Assembly (NCBI RefSeq): GCF_022230885.1
Contig: NZ_JAKGCT010000004.1
Location: 2,046,001 to 2,110,000 of the forward strand
Source: Paenalcaligenes niemegkensis
GTDB lineage: Bacteria; Pseudomonadota; Gammaproteobacteria; Burkholderiales; Burkholderiaceae_B
Direction of reading: 5' to 3'
DNA length: 64,000 nucleotides
The notes beneath the pieces were generated by a model. That model worked only from the letters and a program-made list of their open reading frames with translations, was not told where the DNA came from and did no database searches. The position numbers were made by a program, and so were the translations under genes. This document shows positions 37,440-47,071 of the stretch, piece after piece; positions within the stretch are counted from its first letter, which is position 1, and every line of letters starts with the position of its first letter.

Positions 37440-38359
37440 CCCCCGAGCAATCCGCTTTTTTCCTCGCCATATTTCGATTGCTATCATCTTATGCCTCGGC
37501 AGCGGTTTTGCAGCAAATCACGTTGCGGCACGAGTTGCGTTCGATAATGGAACAGGCTTATTGACTGCAATTTTTTTCCGTGCCAGCCTTAGCTTTCTCA
37601 CATTGGCTTTTCTATTGGCACTGCAAAAACGATCTCTACACATACCCAAGAAGCTGCGTCCATGGCAAGTTGTCTTAGGAGCTCTGATTACCTTGCAAAG
37701 CTTGTGTGTGTTCTCCGCAGTGGCTAGGCTCCCTGTCGCTATTGCGTTGTTGGTGGCCAACGTATTTCCAATCTTACTGGCGTTGATGACTTGGGGGTTA
37801 GGAGGAAAAAACCAACAAAACAATCTATGTTGATTATGGGCGCAATATTGATGGGCTTGGTTTGGGTTTTAGATGTGCCCTCTTGGCTGGCAAAAGACAG
37901 CCTACTAGACTATCACTGGTTTGTAGGCATCGGCTTTGCTTTTGGCGCAGCCTGCTGCTTTGCGACCGCATTATGGATCACCGAACATAAGCTGGTCTCA
38001 CTAGCCGGACCGGTACGCAGTATTTATACTATTGGCATCGTTTTAATTTTAATTTTATTTCTGTCATCAACCTCGGTAATCGAAGGAGGGATGGAGCTCC
38101 CCTTAACGCTAAAGGCTGGTCAGCCCTTGTGCTCGTTGGGCTTCTCTATACCTGTTCTTTCATTGGTTTATTCGTGTTTGCGCCTAAACTCAACATGGCC
38201 ACTAACTCTCCTGCCATGAACATAGAACCCGTAGCTTCCCTTTTTCTTGGTTGGATTTTTCTTGAACAAATATTCGGATTTAATCAGATTTTCGGCGGAG
38301 CAATTGTATTAACAGGTATTTTTTCTCTCGCCTATTTAAATACAACCAACAAAAAATAG
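37436..38359 (+). CDS. EamA/DMT-family membrane transporter (three apparent frameshifts)
   Basis: A ten-helix drug/metabolite transporter made of two EamA repeats. The segments HVAARVAFDNGTGLLTAIFFR, LQSLCVFSAVARLPVAIALL and, in the second repeat, NIEPVASLFLGWIFLEQ are typical. The frame breaks at T6 37456-37461, A6 37806-37811 and C4 38099-38102; adding one base to each gives a continuous protein of about 310 aa. Its start ATG overlaps the lactonase stop. It could export a metabolite or import a sugar acid; direction is unknown. Confidence 0.82.
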
Positions 38360-38412
38360 AAAATTTATTTAACCTAAATCACTAAATAAAACCTATTTTT
38401 CTAATACTTATT

Positions 38413-39168
38413 ATGGTTTTAGCAATGATGAATCAAACCACACCTCCACCATCGCGCCGCAGGACCCAGAGCCTTACCCAAGAGGTAATTCAAGAGCTCA
38501 CTGAGTTAATTCAAAGCAGAAAACTAGCACGAGGTGATAAGTTACCCACTGAGTCTGAACTCATTGAGACAATGAAAGTCAGCCGTACTGTCATACGAGA
38601 AGCTATTTCACACCTTCAAGCTTCCGGGTTGGTTGAAACACGGCATGGTATCGGCTCCTTTGTGCTAGAGCCGAACTCTACTCTTAATTTTCACATTAGC
38701 CCTGACTCACTGGAAACCTTGCATGACATCATTCACGTCATGGAGCTACGTCAAAGCCTTGAGTCAGCAGCAGCAAGTATTGCGGCTTTACGCCGCACAA
38801 CTGCTGATCTGGAGATAATGCAAAAAACGTTAGATGATTTTCAGAGTGCATTAGAAGCCAAAGAAAATACGGCAGACATTGATTTTCAATTTCATTTGGC
38901 TATTGCTAATGCAACCAAAAACAAATACTTTACAAAATTCATGTCTTATTTGGGACAAGCCGTTATCCCTAGGACTCGCATTAAAATTCAAAATAACAGC
39001 CAAGATGTCATTCAACAATATTTAAACCGTGTTCATCAAGAGCATATAGAGATTTTTCGAGCCATAGACAATCAAAACCCTTTATTAGCCAGTAGCGCTA
39101 TGCAAATGCATCTCAGTAATAGTGTGCATAGGCTAAAAAACAGCTTACCAAATGATCAGGATAGCTAG
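38413..39168 (+). CDS. FadR-type GntR transcriptional regulator (FCD domain)
   Basis: A 251-aa regulator. The winged helix carries LPTESELIETMKVSRTVIREAISHLQASGLVETRHGIGSF (in pieces around residues 40-85). The FCD domain follows with the metal-binding pattern DFQFHLAIANATKN. It is the last gene of the udh operon and probably represses the hexuronate genes in the absence of a pathway intermediate. Several in-frame starts are possible (38413 or 38425/38428). Confidence 0.87.
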   Translation: MVLAMMNQTTPPPSRRRTQSLTQEVIQELTELIQSRKLARGDKLPTESELIETMKVSRTVIREAISHLQASGLVETRHGIGSFVLEPNSTLNFHISPDSLETLHDIIHVMELRQSLESAAASIAALRRTTADLEIMQKTLDDFQSALEAKENTADIDFQFHLAIANATKNKYFTKFMSYLGQAVIPRTRIKIQNNSQDVIQQYLNRVHQEHIEIFRAIDNQNPLLASSAMQMHLSNSVHRLKNSLPNDQDS

Positions 39169-39194
39169 TATCTGCTGAGAATTTAAAGCCTCGA

Positions 39195-39600
39195 TCAATG
39201 ATGCTCAACAAATAATTGCTGAAACTGCTCTTTAATTTTATCGGAAGGTAAATCCCGCCCAATTACAACCAAAACGCTCTGGCGTAGTTCGATAGCTTGC
39301 CAAGCAGAGCCATAATCAAAGCCCACCACTTTATGAGCTCCCTGAACAATCAAGGCTGCTGTGAGCCCTGGATAGCTAACCCTCCCTTATCACGCAGCAT
39401 ATCGTTACCATGCTCATTGTCTAACGACACCTATTGCGTCAAGGTCGGTCTCTCCCGCCTGCAACAGGTACGACCGCAAAATTAGCTCGCCGCTTAACTT
39501 AAATGCATTTAAGCCCAAACAGCTTTCAAACGGTAAGCCTTCTTGTATTGCCCCCAGAATCGGAGCTTTAATGGTAATTAAGCATACGTACTCGGCTGAC
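39195..39600 (-). pseudogene. CobW-family GTPase C-terminal remnant
   Basis: Read on the minus strand in pieces, this stretch gives NEHGNDMLRDKGGLAIQG, then ALIVQGAHKVVGFDYG and LVVIGRDLPSDKIKEQF, ending at a stop near 39195. This is the pattern of the CobW C-terminal domain. At least two frame changes interrupt it, and the GTPase domain is absent, since the region upstream is the terminator of the tctBA operon. One break (near 39357) is repaired by a single base. It is a truncated gene even if that break is an error. CobW proteins are metallochaperones. Confidence 0.6.
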
Positions 39601-39604
39601 CTCA

Positions 39605-39641
39605 TAAAAAAGTGGAGAGTTTTCAAAGAAAACTCTCCACT
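39605..39641 (-). terminator. Rho-independent terminator of the heteroaromatic catabolic/tctBA operon
   Basis: A perfect 13-bp stem (AGTGGAGAGTTTT / AAAACTCTCCACT) with a 5-nt loop, followed on the minus strand by six T. It lies about 35 nt after the tctA stop codon. Confidence 0.92.
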
Positions 39642-39675
39642 TGGATTGCTACCTGCTTCGTTCAGGTAACGTATA

Positions 39676-41193
39676 TCATGCGGCTTGTACCCGCGGCTCC
39701 TTATCTTTGTTCAGTGATTTCCTCACCATTCCATACGCCACAAAAGCTAGTAATAATAAACTTATTGATAAAAATACAGCGCTAATTGGTTGTTTAAAAA
39801 ATACCAACAGATCCCCCTGAGACATAAGCAAGGAACGTCTAAAGTGTTCCTCTACCATTGGACCTAGCACAAAACCGAGCAACATAGGTGCTGGCTGAAA
39901 ACCCAGTCTCGAGGCTAAAAAGCCGAAAATCCCCACTGCTAAAACGATCACCACGTCGTATATATTATTGTTAGCACTAAACACACCAATACTGATTAAC
40001 AGCAAAATTACCGGGAAAATAATACGGTAGGGTATTTTTAATAGCTTCACCCACATACCAATTAATGGAACATTTAACACCATTAAAATAAAGTTCCCTA
40101 TCCAGAAGCTAATAATCAGGCCCCAGAACAAATCGGCGTGCTCTACCATAATAGCCGGGCCAGGAGTGATGTTATGAATCATCAATGCTCCCAGCATTAA
40201 TGCCATAACCGCATCCCCGGTATACCCAACGTCAGGGTAGGAATAAACGCTGTAATGGCTGCCGAGCTATTTGCTGATTCGGGTCCCGATACCCCTTCCA
40301 TTGCTCCTTTACCGAAACGTTCAGGTGTTTTAGACGTTTTTTCTCAATGGCATACGACATAAATGCTGCAAGCGTGCCGCCGGCTCCTGGCAAGACACCT
40401 AACACCGAGCCGATTGCAGACCCCCTCAGCATAGGTTTGGCGGATTGCTTTAACTCGCCCTTTTCGAGACGAATACTATTACGGTCTATTTTGGTATTCG
40501 TAATAAAACTGCCATCACCCAGCTTTCCAGCGTTTGCCAATACATCGGCAATACCAAATAGCGCCGTCGCTAAAACAACTAAGGAAACACCGTCCTGCAG
40601 AGCAGAAATACCAAAATCAAACCGGGATACGCCTGTCATGACATCCGTACCCACTACGCCAAACAGCAGACCAATAAAAACAGAAGCAATCCCTTTAAGG
40701 GGAGCACCAGATGTCAAAGTAGAGGCGGCCAGCAAGCCCATTAACATCAGGGTGAAATATTCTTGCGGCCCAAACATGAAGGCAACATCCGCCAGCAGGG
40801 GGCTGAGCAACGCCATTAAAACTATTCCGACTGACACTCCGATAAAGGAAGCAATCATAGCAATAAAAATAGCCGGTCCAGCACGCCCCTTTTTGGCTAA
40901 GGGATGGCCATCCACACAGACCACCGCATGCACAGGCGTACCCGGAAGATTTAACAGAATAGTAGTGGTTGCCCCCCAAAGCTTGCCCCGTAATACAGTC
41001 CGGCAAGCATCATTAAGGCGGCAATGGGGCTTAACCCATAGGTAATAGGCAAGATCATGGAAATGGCGGCCAAGGTCCCGATCCCGGGCAAAACGCCGAC
41101 CAGATTTCCTATAAACACACCAAGAAATGCGTACATAAAGTTTTCCAGATGGAAAGCCGTCTGTATGCCTAGCGTTAAGTTCTCTATCATCAT
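39676..41193 (-). CDS. tctA: Tripartite tricarboxylate transporter large permease TctA, second copy (three apparent frameshifts)
   Basis: Three consecutive ORFs together make one TctA. Segments in order are GVLPGIGTLAAISMILPITY, VCVDGHPLAKKGRAGPAIF, GVLPGAGGTLAAFMSYAIEKK and MLGALMIHNITPGPAI. Single added bases at C6 40972-40977, T6 40337-40342 and C4 40215-40218 restore SFGGATTTILLNLPG, KTSKTPERFGKGAMEG and LTLGIPGDAVMALML. It follows tctB and ends the operon. Together with tctB and the Bug gene at 49.8-50.8 kb it forms a complete importer, inferred to serve the pyridine-carboxylate pathway between them. Confidence 0.87.
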
Positions 41194-41646
41194 TTAACCC
41201 CAGACGAAAAGAGGAAGTTGCAGCCGCAGGCCAAAATGAAAAAGTCCTACAGTGGCCACGGTAATTAAAACCGCTAAAGACAGATTGCCCTTAAACGTAT
41301 TATTGCTATCTCCAAATGCAGAGATAAAAATCAACGCAAAAGTGGCGACCATAAAACCACCGTACTGCCCTAAAATGACAAAGCCCAGCATGCCTGCTAT
41401 GGCGCATCCCCACGGTCGCAACCTGCCACGCCAGCTGCCTTTCAGCTTTGACTCCTCTCCTCTGGGACCGACCAGCAGGAGCAGCCCCATTAATACCAAG
41501 GACATTCCTAATAGCGTGGGAAAGTATCCAGGCCCCATACGAGCCAAGCTACCCATGTTGTAGTCCATGCTACCTAGCACTGCACCCAAGCCGATAATTA
41601 AAAGAAATAAGGCGGATGGCCAATCTTTTTGGGATAAATTTTTCAT
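41194..41646 (-). CDS. tctB: Tripartite tricarboxylate transporter small permease TctB, second copy
   Basis: A 150-aa four-helix protein with ARMGPGYFPTLLGMSLVLMG, the TctB motif after helix 1. The start 41646 (MKNLSQKDW) has a GAGGAG site about 10 nt upstream; a longer frame to 41706 lacks one. It abuts tctA and follows the NicX-like gene by about 100 nt. Confidence 0.87.
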   Translation of the reverse strand: MKNLSQKDWPSALFLLIIGLGAVLGSMDYNMGSLARMGPGYFPTLLGMSLVLMGLLLLVGPRGEESKLKGSWRGRLRPWGCAIAGMLGFVILGQYGGFMVATFALIFISAFGDSNNTFKGNLSLAVLITVATVGLFHFGLRLQLPLFVWG

Positions 41647-41749
41647 GTTTGCGACTGCTCCTCGTCTATGCTGATCTTTTTGTCGATCTTTTGAATAATT
41701 TCTCATTACCCAAAAAACGTGCGGACTATATTGTGCGCTGCGTTTTGTC

Positions 41750-42775
41750 TTAACGCTTAACTAGCTGCCCTTTTTCCACGACCAGCACGTCATCCATTTT
41801 CACCGTGCAATCAAGCATGGGAATATCCAGATGACATTCGGTTTCGCGGGTACCACCTCCTTCGATATTGGGGCCGGTAGAGAACATGAAGCACCCGGCA
41901 AAGGAGCGAGATTCCATTCCGTTTGTCTGGCGCTTGTCGTACATGCCAAGACCTGTCCAGTGCGCACGGTCATGCAGACCCCACCCTAAATGCGATACGG
42001 CATAGGCTTCGGGATCGTTAAAAGAGGCCATATACTCGCGCAAATACTTGGCATCAAAACCACCCGTAATCGACGTGATATAGCCGTCTTTAATGTCCAG
42101 GTTAATGGGCGTTTGCAAGTAGTACTTAAAGGGCAAAATCACATCGCCAGCGTTCAGTACAACCCGTCCCTGCACCGATTCCTCGGTAGGCCATGCCGCC
42201 GCAAAAGCGCTAGGACTATGGTCCCAATGGCCTGGTTCATCGGAGAAACCATACTGGGCCAGGTAGTCGTATTTCCCAAATGATGCCACCAGGTCGGTTC
42301 CTGCTTCGGATGTAACCTGCATCACCTGTGACTTTTTAATGAGTTCGACTGCTTCGATGACTCGAGCCTTATCTTCCTGCTGCGGTATCATCCTGATAAA
42401 TATTTCAGGACCTTCTTTAACCAGCAAAATGCGGGAGCCTGCATCCAGAATCTGTTTCTGCTCGCCGCCACGGTACATGCCCATCAAATCCACAATAAAG
42501 CTGGATTTCGTCAACGCATCAATGGCTACTGGATTGGAAGCCAGCGCTGTCGGTGCATACGCCGCGGTGGAGTCTCCGGCTAAGCCCATGCTTGGCGCCT
42601 CACCCAGCTCCATCACATAATAGACGTGCCCTTGCATGGTCAGCACTGATTTGACTGCTGCCAAATGTTCCGGGTGGGTGATGTCGCCAACAAGAATAGC
42701 AACAGTCTCACCTTTCTTCAGTTTGCTTAAATTAAGTAGATGCGCCCAGGCATCAAACAGTGATTTTTTTACCAT
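41750..42775 (-). CDS. nicX: 2,5-Dihydroxypyridine 5,6-dioxygenase (NicX-like)
   Basis: A 341-aa non-haem iron dioxygenase of the leucyl-aminopeptidase M29-like fold, which opens 2,5-dihydroxypyridine to N-formylmaleamate. Family context and segments such as LVASFGKYDYLAQYGFSDEPG, AVSHLGWGLHDRAHW and ECHLDIPMLDCTV carry the conserved His/Asp/Glu candidates for iron. A GGAAGGG site precedes ATG 42775. Neighbouring NicC- and NicF-like genes make the maleamate pathway the best reading. Residue-level assignment of the iron ligands is inference. Confidence 0.87.
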   Translation of the reverse strand: MVKKSLFDAWAHLLNLSKLKKGETVAILVGDITHPEHLAAVKSVLTMQGHVYYVMELGEAPSMGLAGDSTAAYAPTALASNPVAIDALTKSSFIVDLMGMYRGGEQKQILDAGSRILLVKEGPEIFIRMIPQQEDKARVIEAVELIKKSQVMQVTSEAGTDLVASFGKYDYLAQYGFSDEPGHWDHSPSAFAAAWPTEESVQGRVVLNAGDVILPFKYYLQTPINLDIKDGYITSITGGFDAKYLREYMASFNDPEAYAVSHLGWGLHDRAHWTGLGMYDKRQTNGMESRSFAGCFMFSTGPNIEGGGTRETECHLDIPMLDCTVKMDDVLVVEKGQLVKR

Positions 42776-42798
42776 TTATTGTCCCTTCCTATCTGTAT

Positions 42799-43653
42799 TT
42801 ACAAAAACAGAACGGCTTTAGTAATGTCGGAATCAGGATTTCCCAACGCCGCACGCAGTGTGAAGTGATCATGCTTTTCAGGAAAATCCAGATCTGAGTT
42901 CAAACCCAAAGCAGACCATTTCGACACGAGCTCCTTAGCCTGGCGCTCGTACTCAGCCCCTTCCTGGGCTCCGGTGATTAAACGTAACTTTCCTGAGAAA
43001 ACAGGTTTACGCCGTACCGGACTATAGGTAGCCACCTCTTCATCGGTCAGCGCTAATACATCGTTTAAAAAACAAAGCTGGATAGGGCTTAAGTCAAAGA
43101 TTCCACTCATAGCGCAGATAGATTGCAGCTCGTACTGAAACGAATGTGTAGCCATCATCGCCGCTAAGTGGCCTCCGGCAGAATGCCCTGATACTGAAAT
43201 GCGCGCAGGGTCAAAATGCATCGCCTGTCCCTGCGCCATTAGCCACTCAACCGACTTAACACATTGCTTAACTAATTCGCCCATGTTGACCGTGGGAATG
43301 AGCGAGTAATTAATGATCGCCAGATTATGCCCATGCGCCACTATGCCGTTTGCCACATAAGAAAAATCATTCTTATGCAACATCCGCCAGTACCCGCCGT
43401 GAAAAAACACGTGCAGTGGACCGCCCGGATTGGTTAAAAACAGATCCATGGTTTCATCAGGCCCATCGCCGTAAGGCACATCTGCACTAAAGCTCTCTTT
43501 ATATTGCGTGCGGGCAAGCTCGTTCGCTTGATTTAGCTCTGCCAGGTAGGTAGAAAAATCGAAATTCGGCACCTTCCTGACGTTGTCATACTCGCGATCT
43601 AGCTGAGCACGGGTATAAGTTTTATAAACGACGGGTGCTGCCTGCGTCGTCAT
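42799..43653 (-). CDS. alpha/beta-Hydrolase of the formamidase (KynB/BD-FAE) type, candidate N-formylmaleamate deformylase
   Basis: A 284-aa hydrolase. The oxyanion motif HGGYW (VFFHGGYWRMLHKNDF) and the nucleophile elbow GHSAGGH are those of arylformamidase-type esterases, not of the shorter NicD-type deformylases. A C-terminal Asp/His pair (LDFPEKHDHFTL) could complete the triad. It is encoded between nicX- and nicF-like genes with a 4-nt overlap to the latter, exactly where the deformylase step is required. I infer that it removes the formyl group of N-formylmaleamate; this is not shown by sequence alone. Confidence 0.72.
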   Translation of the reverse strand: MTTQAAPVVYKTYTRAQLDREYDNVRKVPNFDFSTYLAELNQANELARTQYKESFSADVPYGDGPDETMDLFLTNPGGPLHVFFHGGYWRMLHKNDFSYVANGIVAHGHNLAIINYSLIPTVNMGELVKQCVKSVEWLMAQGQAMHFDPARISVSGHSAGGHLAAMMATHSFQYELQSICAMSGIFDLSPIQLCFLNDVLALTDEEVATYSPVRRKPVFSGKLRLITGAQEGAEYERQAKELVSKWSALGLNSDLDFPEKHDHFTLRAALGNPDSDITKAVLFL

Positions 43654-44354
43654 GCATACACCTTTACATCGTCCAGCAGCGCTATCAGCTCTTCGGCTGG
43701 CATCACATCGGCGTACTTGCTGGCCATATCGAACAGGTTTACGGCATGCGAGGAAGGCACCCGATCAAATACAGCATCCTCGACCACCACCACCTTATAG
43801 TTAAGTGAACTGGCATCCACCACCGTGCCACGTACACAACCACTGGTTGTCGCTCCGGTAACAATCAGGGTGTCAATCCTTCGTTCAATTAAATAGCTCG
43901 CCAAACTGGTACCGAAAAATGCGCTAGGGTGATATTTCGCCACCTTGATTGCCCCATTTTTAGGCTCGATAGCGGTCGGGAACTCGTACCCCTCGATAGG
44001 TACATTCATGACTGCAGACACCTTGGTACCAAACTGCCCTTGGTCATAGTCGTTCTTGTAAGCCACATAGGGATAAAAGATTGGCCAGTTTTTTTCATGG
44101 AAGAAATCCACCAAAGCTTTAATCTGGGGCAATGCATTCCAGGCATATTCACCACAACTTGTGGGAAACTCCTGAATCGCTTCTTCAATGGGCTGTGATT
44201 TTGAGCCAATCGTACGCCGCTGTGCATCGATAACCAACAAAGCGCAGCGCTCACCAAGACCCGATTTTTTACCAAAACCGGTTTTCTGGTACAGGTCTTT
44301 TTCTCGCTGCGTAATCAGATCATCCCAAATTCGTTTTTGCATTTTTACATTCAC
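43650..44354 (-). CDS. nicF: Isochorismatase-family amidohydrolase, candidate maleamate amidohydrolase (NicF-like)
   Basis: A 234-aa cysteine hydrolase. The family triad is visible: Asp in ALLVIDAQR, Lys in IKVAKYHPSAFFGT and the nucleophile Cys in VTGATTSGCVRGTVVDA. Maleamate and N-carbamoylsarcosine amidases share this layout. Following ring cleavage and deformylation, it would hydrolyse maleamate to maleate and ammonia. It overlaps the formamidase-like gene by 4 nt. A maleate isomerase gene is not seen in this window. Confidence 0.8.
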   Translation of the reverse strand: MNVKMQKRIWDDLITQREKDLYQKTGFGKKSGLGERCALLVIDAQRRTIGSKSQPIEEAIQEFPTSCGEYAWNALPQIKALVDFFHEKNWPIFYPYVAYKNDYDQGQFGTKVSAVMNVPIEGYEFPTAIEPKNGAIKVAKYHPSAFFGTSLASYLIERRIDTLIVTGATTSGCVRGTVVDASSLNYKVVVVEDAVFDRVPSSHAVNLFDMASKYADVMPAEELIALLDDVKVYA

Positions 44355-44396
44355 TTATATCTATATGATCAAAAGCGTCTTGGCAAAATGCCAAAT

Positions 44397-45605
44397 TTAA
44401 ATCCCTACCTCAAGCGCGTTATAACCAACGATCCAGTCATAACGCTCACGAACTCTTTCAGGACTCCATTGGCTTTCAATGTAGTCTCGGGCACTTTGCT
44501 CTTCTTTCAATGCTTCGTGATGGAATACATCCAGCATGCCCATTGACGCTTTGACCACCTTGTAGCAACGCTCACGACGCAGGCTGTCGTACTCGCTAAG
44601 CGCCACACTCACATCCTCATTACTACTCAATACATTCGTTAGCACAGCGCTATCTTCAAACGCCATGTTTACGCCTTGTCCCAGGTAAGGCGTCATTGAG
44701 TGGCAGGCATCGCCCAGCAATGCCACACGCTGACCTACCCACGTTGGCAGTTCAGCACGGGTAAATAGACCCCACTTATACAGAATGTCGGCACCACTAA
44801 CCATTTCAATAACCTGTTCGTGCCAGCCGTCAAAATCCATCAAGCACTCTTCCAGTTTGCCGGGATCAGACCAGGATTCCTGCTCCCAGACCTCGCTATC
44901 AACCTGCCCTGAAAAGCTAAAGAACTGACGTCCTTTATGCTGCACGGGATAGCATGTGATATGAGCCGTGGGGCCTACCCAGGTTGTTGCAACAGGGGCT
45001 TGGTATTGAGGTGAAATGCGCTCGATTGGTACCAGGCCTCGCCAGGCAATCGCGTCAGTAAAGTTTTGCTTCACCTCACCAAACATCTGATGTCGAACCT
45101 TGGAGTGCACACCATCAGCACCGATCAGCACATCGGCGGTTACCGAAGGTTGATTACTGAAATTCACAACGACATGGTCGTCTGTTTCTTCGAAACCAAC
45201 ACACTTGTGACCGAGGTGGATGCATCCGGGCTGCAATTTTTCCAGTGCTTCAACAAGAATCCGATGTAACTCGTAGCGTAAAACCATATACAGAGTGTGA
45301 TCTTTGCTGTTTGCCGCCTGTTTGTTGTAGATTGACCAGGCCTCACCTGTGCTCCATAACTTCACAACCCGATCCTCTGGTGGCAAGTCAATTTTTGTCA
45401 GCTCATCACGTAAACCCAAATCGTTCAGAACGCGAGCGCCGTTCATGGATATCCAAAGACCTGCACCTAACTCACGATGCGTAGAGGCCTGCTCATACAC
45501 GGCAACCTGGAACCCCTTTTTAGCCAAACCCAGCGCCACCGCAAGGCCTCCCATCCCGGCACCACATACTGCGACCTTTTTTGCCTCACCTGAATTAACA
45601 GCCAT
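44397..45605 (-). CDS. nicC: FAD-dependent 6-hydroxynicotinate 3-monooxygenase (NicC-like)
   Basis: A 402-aa class A flavoprotein hydroxylase. GAGMGGLAVALGLAKKG binds FAD at the N-terminus, DVLIGADGVHSKVR is the DG motif, and VALLGDACHSMTPYLGQG is the GD motif. In the maleamate pathway this enzyme performs decarboxylative hydroxylation of 6-hydroxynicotinate to 2,5-dihydroxypyridine. No separate decarboxylase gene is present, which favours nicotinate over picolinate as the substrate. An AAGGAAG site precedes ATG 45605. Confidence 0.83.
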   Translation of the reverse strand: MAVNSGEAKKVAVCGAGMGGLAVALGLAKKGFQVAVYEQASTHRELGAGLWISMNGARVLNDLGLRDELTKIDLPPEDRVVKLWSTGEAWSIYNKQAANSKDHTLYMVLRYELHRILVEALEKLQPGCIHLGHKCVGFEETDDHVVVNFSNQPSVTADVLIGADGVHSKVRHQMFGEVKQNFTDAIAWRGLVPIERISPQYQAPVATTWVGPTAHITCYPVQHKGRQFFSFSGQVDSEVWEQESWSDPGKLEECLMDFDGWHEQVIEMVSGADILYKWGLFTRAELPTWVGQRVALLGDACHSMTPYLGQGVNMAFEDSAVLTNVLSSNEDVSVALSEYDSLRRERCYKVVKASMGMLDVFHHEALKEEQSARDYIESQWSPERVRERYDWIVGYNALEVGI

Positions 45606-45728
45606 GATTCACTTCCTTACACTGATTTAATAAAGTCTTTACATTTGGACAGCACGCAAGTGCCCCTTGGCAGGGTTTTTAGGCACGCTGCCAATAAAAA
45701 ACACGACGCAGAAATCTGACTCTAGTCG

Positions 45729-46223
45729 CTACTCGACGGACTTCGCCTGTAACTGCCTGGACGCATCGATAATGGCATCAACAATCTTCAGGTACCCCGT
45801 ACAGCGACAGATACTTCCATGCAAATAATGTTTCACATCCTCTACGGTCGGTAATGGCGTTTTCTGTATTAACGAACGAGCCGTCATAATCATGCCCGGC
45901 GTACAAAACCCGCACTGCAGCGCCCCATGCTTAATAAAAGCCTGCTGTAGCGCCTGAATAACCGCATCATCCCCGCCCGACTCAATGGTCTGGATCCGCC
46001 GGTCAGCACAGTCAATCGCCAGCGTGCTGCAACTGGAAACCGGCTTGCCATCGACCAAAACAGTACACACGCCGCAAATTTCGCTATCACAGGATCGTTT
46101 AGTACCTGTTAACCGTAGTTGATCCCGTAGCACGTCCAGCAAAAGATCACGGTGCTCAACGGTTACTTCTTTTTCCTGTCCGTTAACGGATAACCGAACG
46201 GAAGTCTCTACAACACTTGTCAT
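45729..46223 (-). CDS. 2Fe-2S subunit of a molybdenum hydroxylase (CoxS type)
   Basis: A 164-aa iron-sulfur subunit. The N-terminal plant-type cluster ligands are in CDSEICGVCTVLVDGKPVSSC (residues split about 50-70) and the second cluster in CGFCTPG and CRCTGY. The start at 46223 overlaps the FAD-subunit stop in ATGA, so the longer ORF from 46316 is rejected. It passes electrons from the molybdenum site to FAD in the adjacent subunits. Confidence 0.9.
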   Translation of the reverse strand: MTSVVETSVRLSVNGQEKEVTVEHRDLLLDVLRDQLRLTGTKRSCDSEICGVCTVLVDGKPVSSCSTLAIDCADRRIQTIESGGDDAVIQALQQAFIKHGALQCGFCTPGMIMTARSLIQKTPLPTVEDVKHYLHGSICRCTGYLKIVDAIIDASRQLQAKSVE

Positions 46224-47071
46224 CCTATGCTCTCCATTACGCCCCTGGCAGCTAACACCGTCGCCAGATGCTTGCGGTAATCGACCGAGCCATAAACTCC
46301 GTCCAACACATCCCACTCAACCGTGTCCTGTTGCGCTACCTCCAGTAACCCGGCCTCGCTGAGTGCCTGGCCATCGTTCAGGTAAGCACACAACTGATTC
46401 ATGCGTTCAGGCACACCCGTTAAGGAACCTGCCCAAACCTCCCAGTTACCATGGGGCTGAGCGGTATTTCGTACAACGGCAACCCCAGCTGAAGGGCGAT
46501 TTAAATACACAATTTTTCGATAAACACTGAACTGATTCTTATCACTCACAGGAATTGCTATTTCGCTTAAAAACTCATGGTCTTCACGAACGGTGGTGTA
46601 GGGTCCGTCAAAAAACTCACGAATGTGCACCTGTCGCTTTCCGTCAGAACTGCATAATTCAACATAGGCGTTCAACGCGGCCAGCATGGCGGGTGGGTCC
46701 GCATTGGGTTCAGCAAAACAAAGGTTGCCAGCCAAGGTACCGGCATTGCGTACCCGGATATTGGCCACGTTATTACTTAACGCTGCATAACTTGGCAACA
46801 CCGATTGCACAAGCTCGGAATCGGCGATTTCCTGGTGCGTAACCAAAGCACCAATTCGCAACACGCCGTCTTCAACACGGATGGCGCTGAGCTCTGGTAT
46901 GTTTTTGACATTAATCACATGCCCAACATCAATAACACGCTCTTTTAAACCAATGATTGCTTCGGTGCCCCCAGCGTAAAACATAAAGTCATCTTCATAT
47001 TTCTCGGCCAACTCCCAAATTTCATCTAAATGATCTGGGTTATGAAATTCAAACCTCCTTGGCTTCATCAA
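46220..47071 (-). CDS. FAD-binding subunit of a molybdenum hydroxylase (CoxM type)
   Basis: A 283-aa protein with the CoxM/NdhF-like FAD motifs AGGTEAIIGLK near residue 33 and RNAGTLAGNLCFAEPNADPP near residue 107. It overlaps the CoxG-like gene at its start and the CoxS gene at its end, so the hydroxylase genes are translationally chained. Confidence 0.9.
   Translation of the reverse strand: MMKPRRFEFHNPDHLDEIWELAEKYEDDFMFYAGGTEAIIGLKERVIDVGHVINVKNIPELSAIRVEDGVLRIGALVTHQEIADSELVQSVLPSYAALSNNVANIRVRNAGTLAGNLCFAEPNADPPAMLAALNAYVELCSSDGKRQVHIREFFDGPYTTVREDHEFLSEIAIPVSDKNQFSVYRKIVYLNRPSAGVAVVRNTAQPHGNWEVWAGSLTGVPERMNQLCAYLNDGQALSEAGLLEVAQQDTVEWDVLDGVYGSVDYRKHLATVLAARGVMESIG

Noticed and set aside
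40347-41045. 232-codon plus-strand ORF
   Set aside because: It is antisense to the second tctA; low complexity and no family features.
45640-45720. Terminator between the CoxS and NicC-like genes
   Set aside because: TTGGCAG / CTGCCAA arms are present but no T run follows on the transcribed (minus) strand; the genes are probably cotranscribed.
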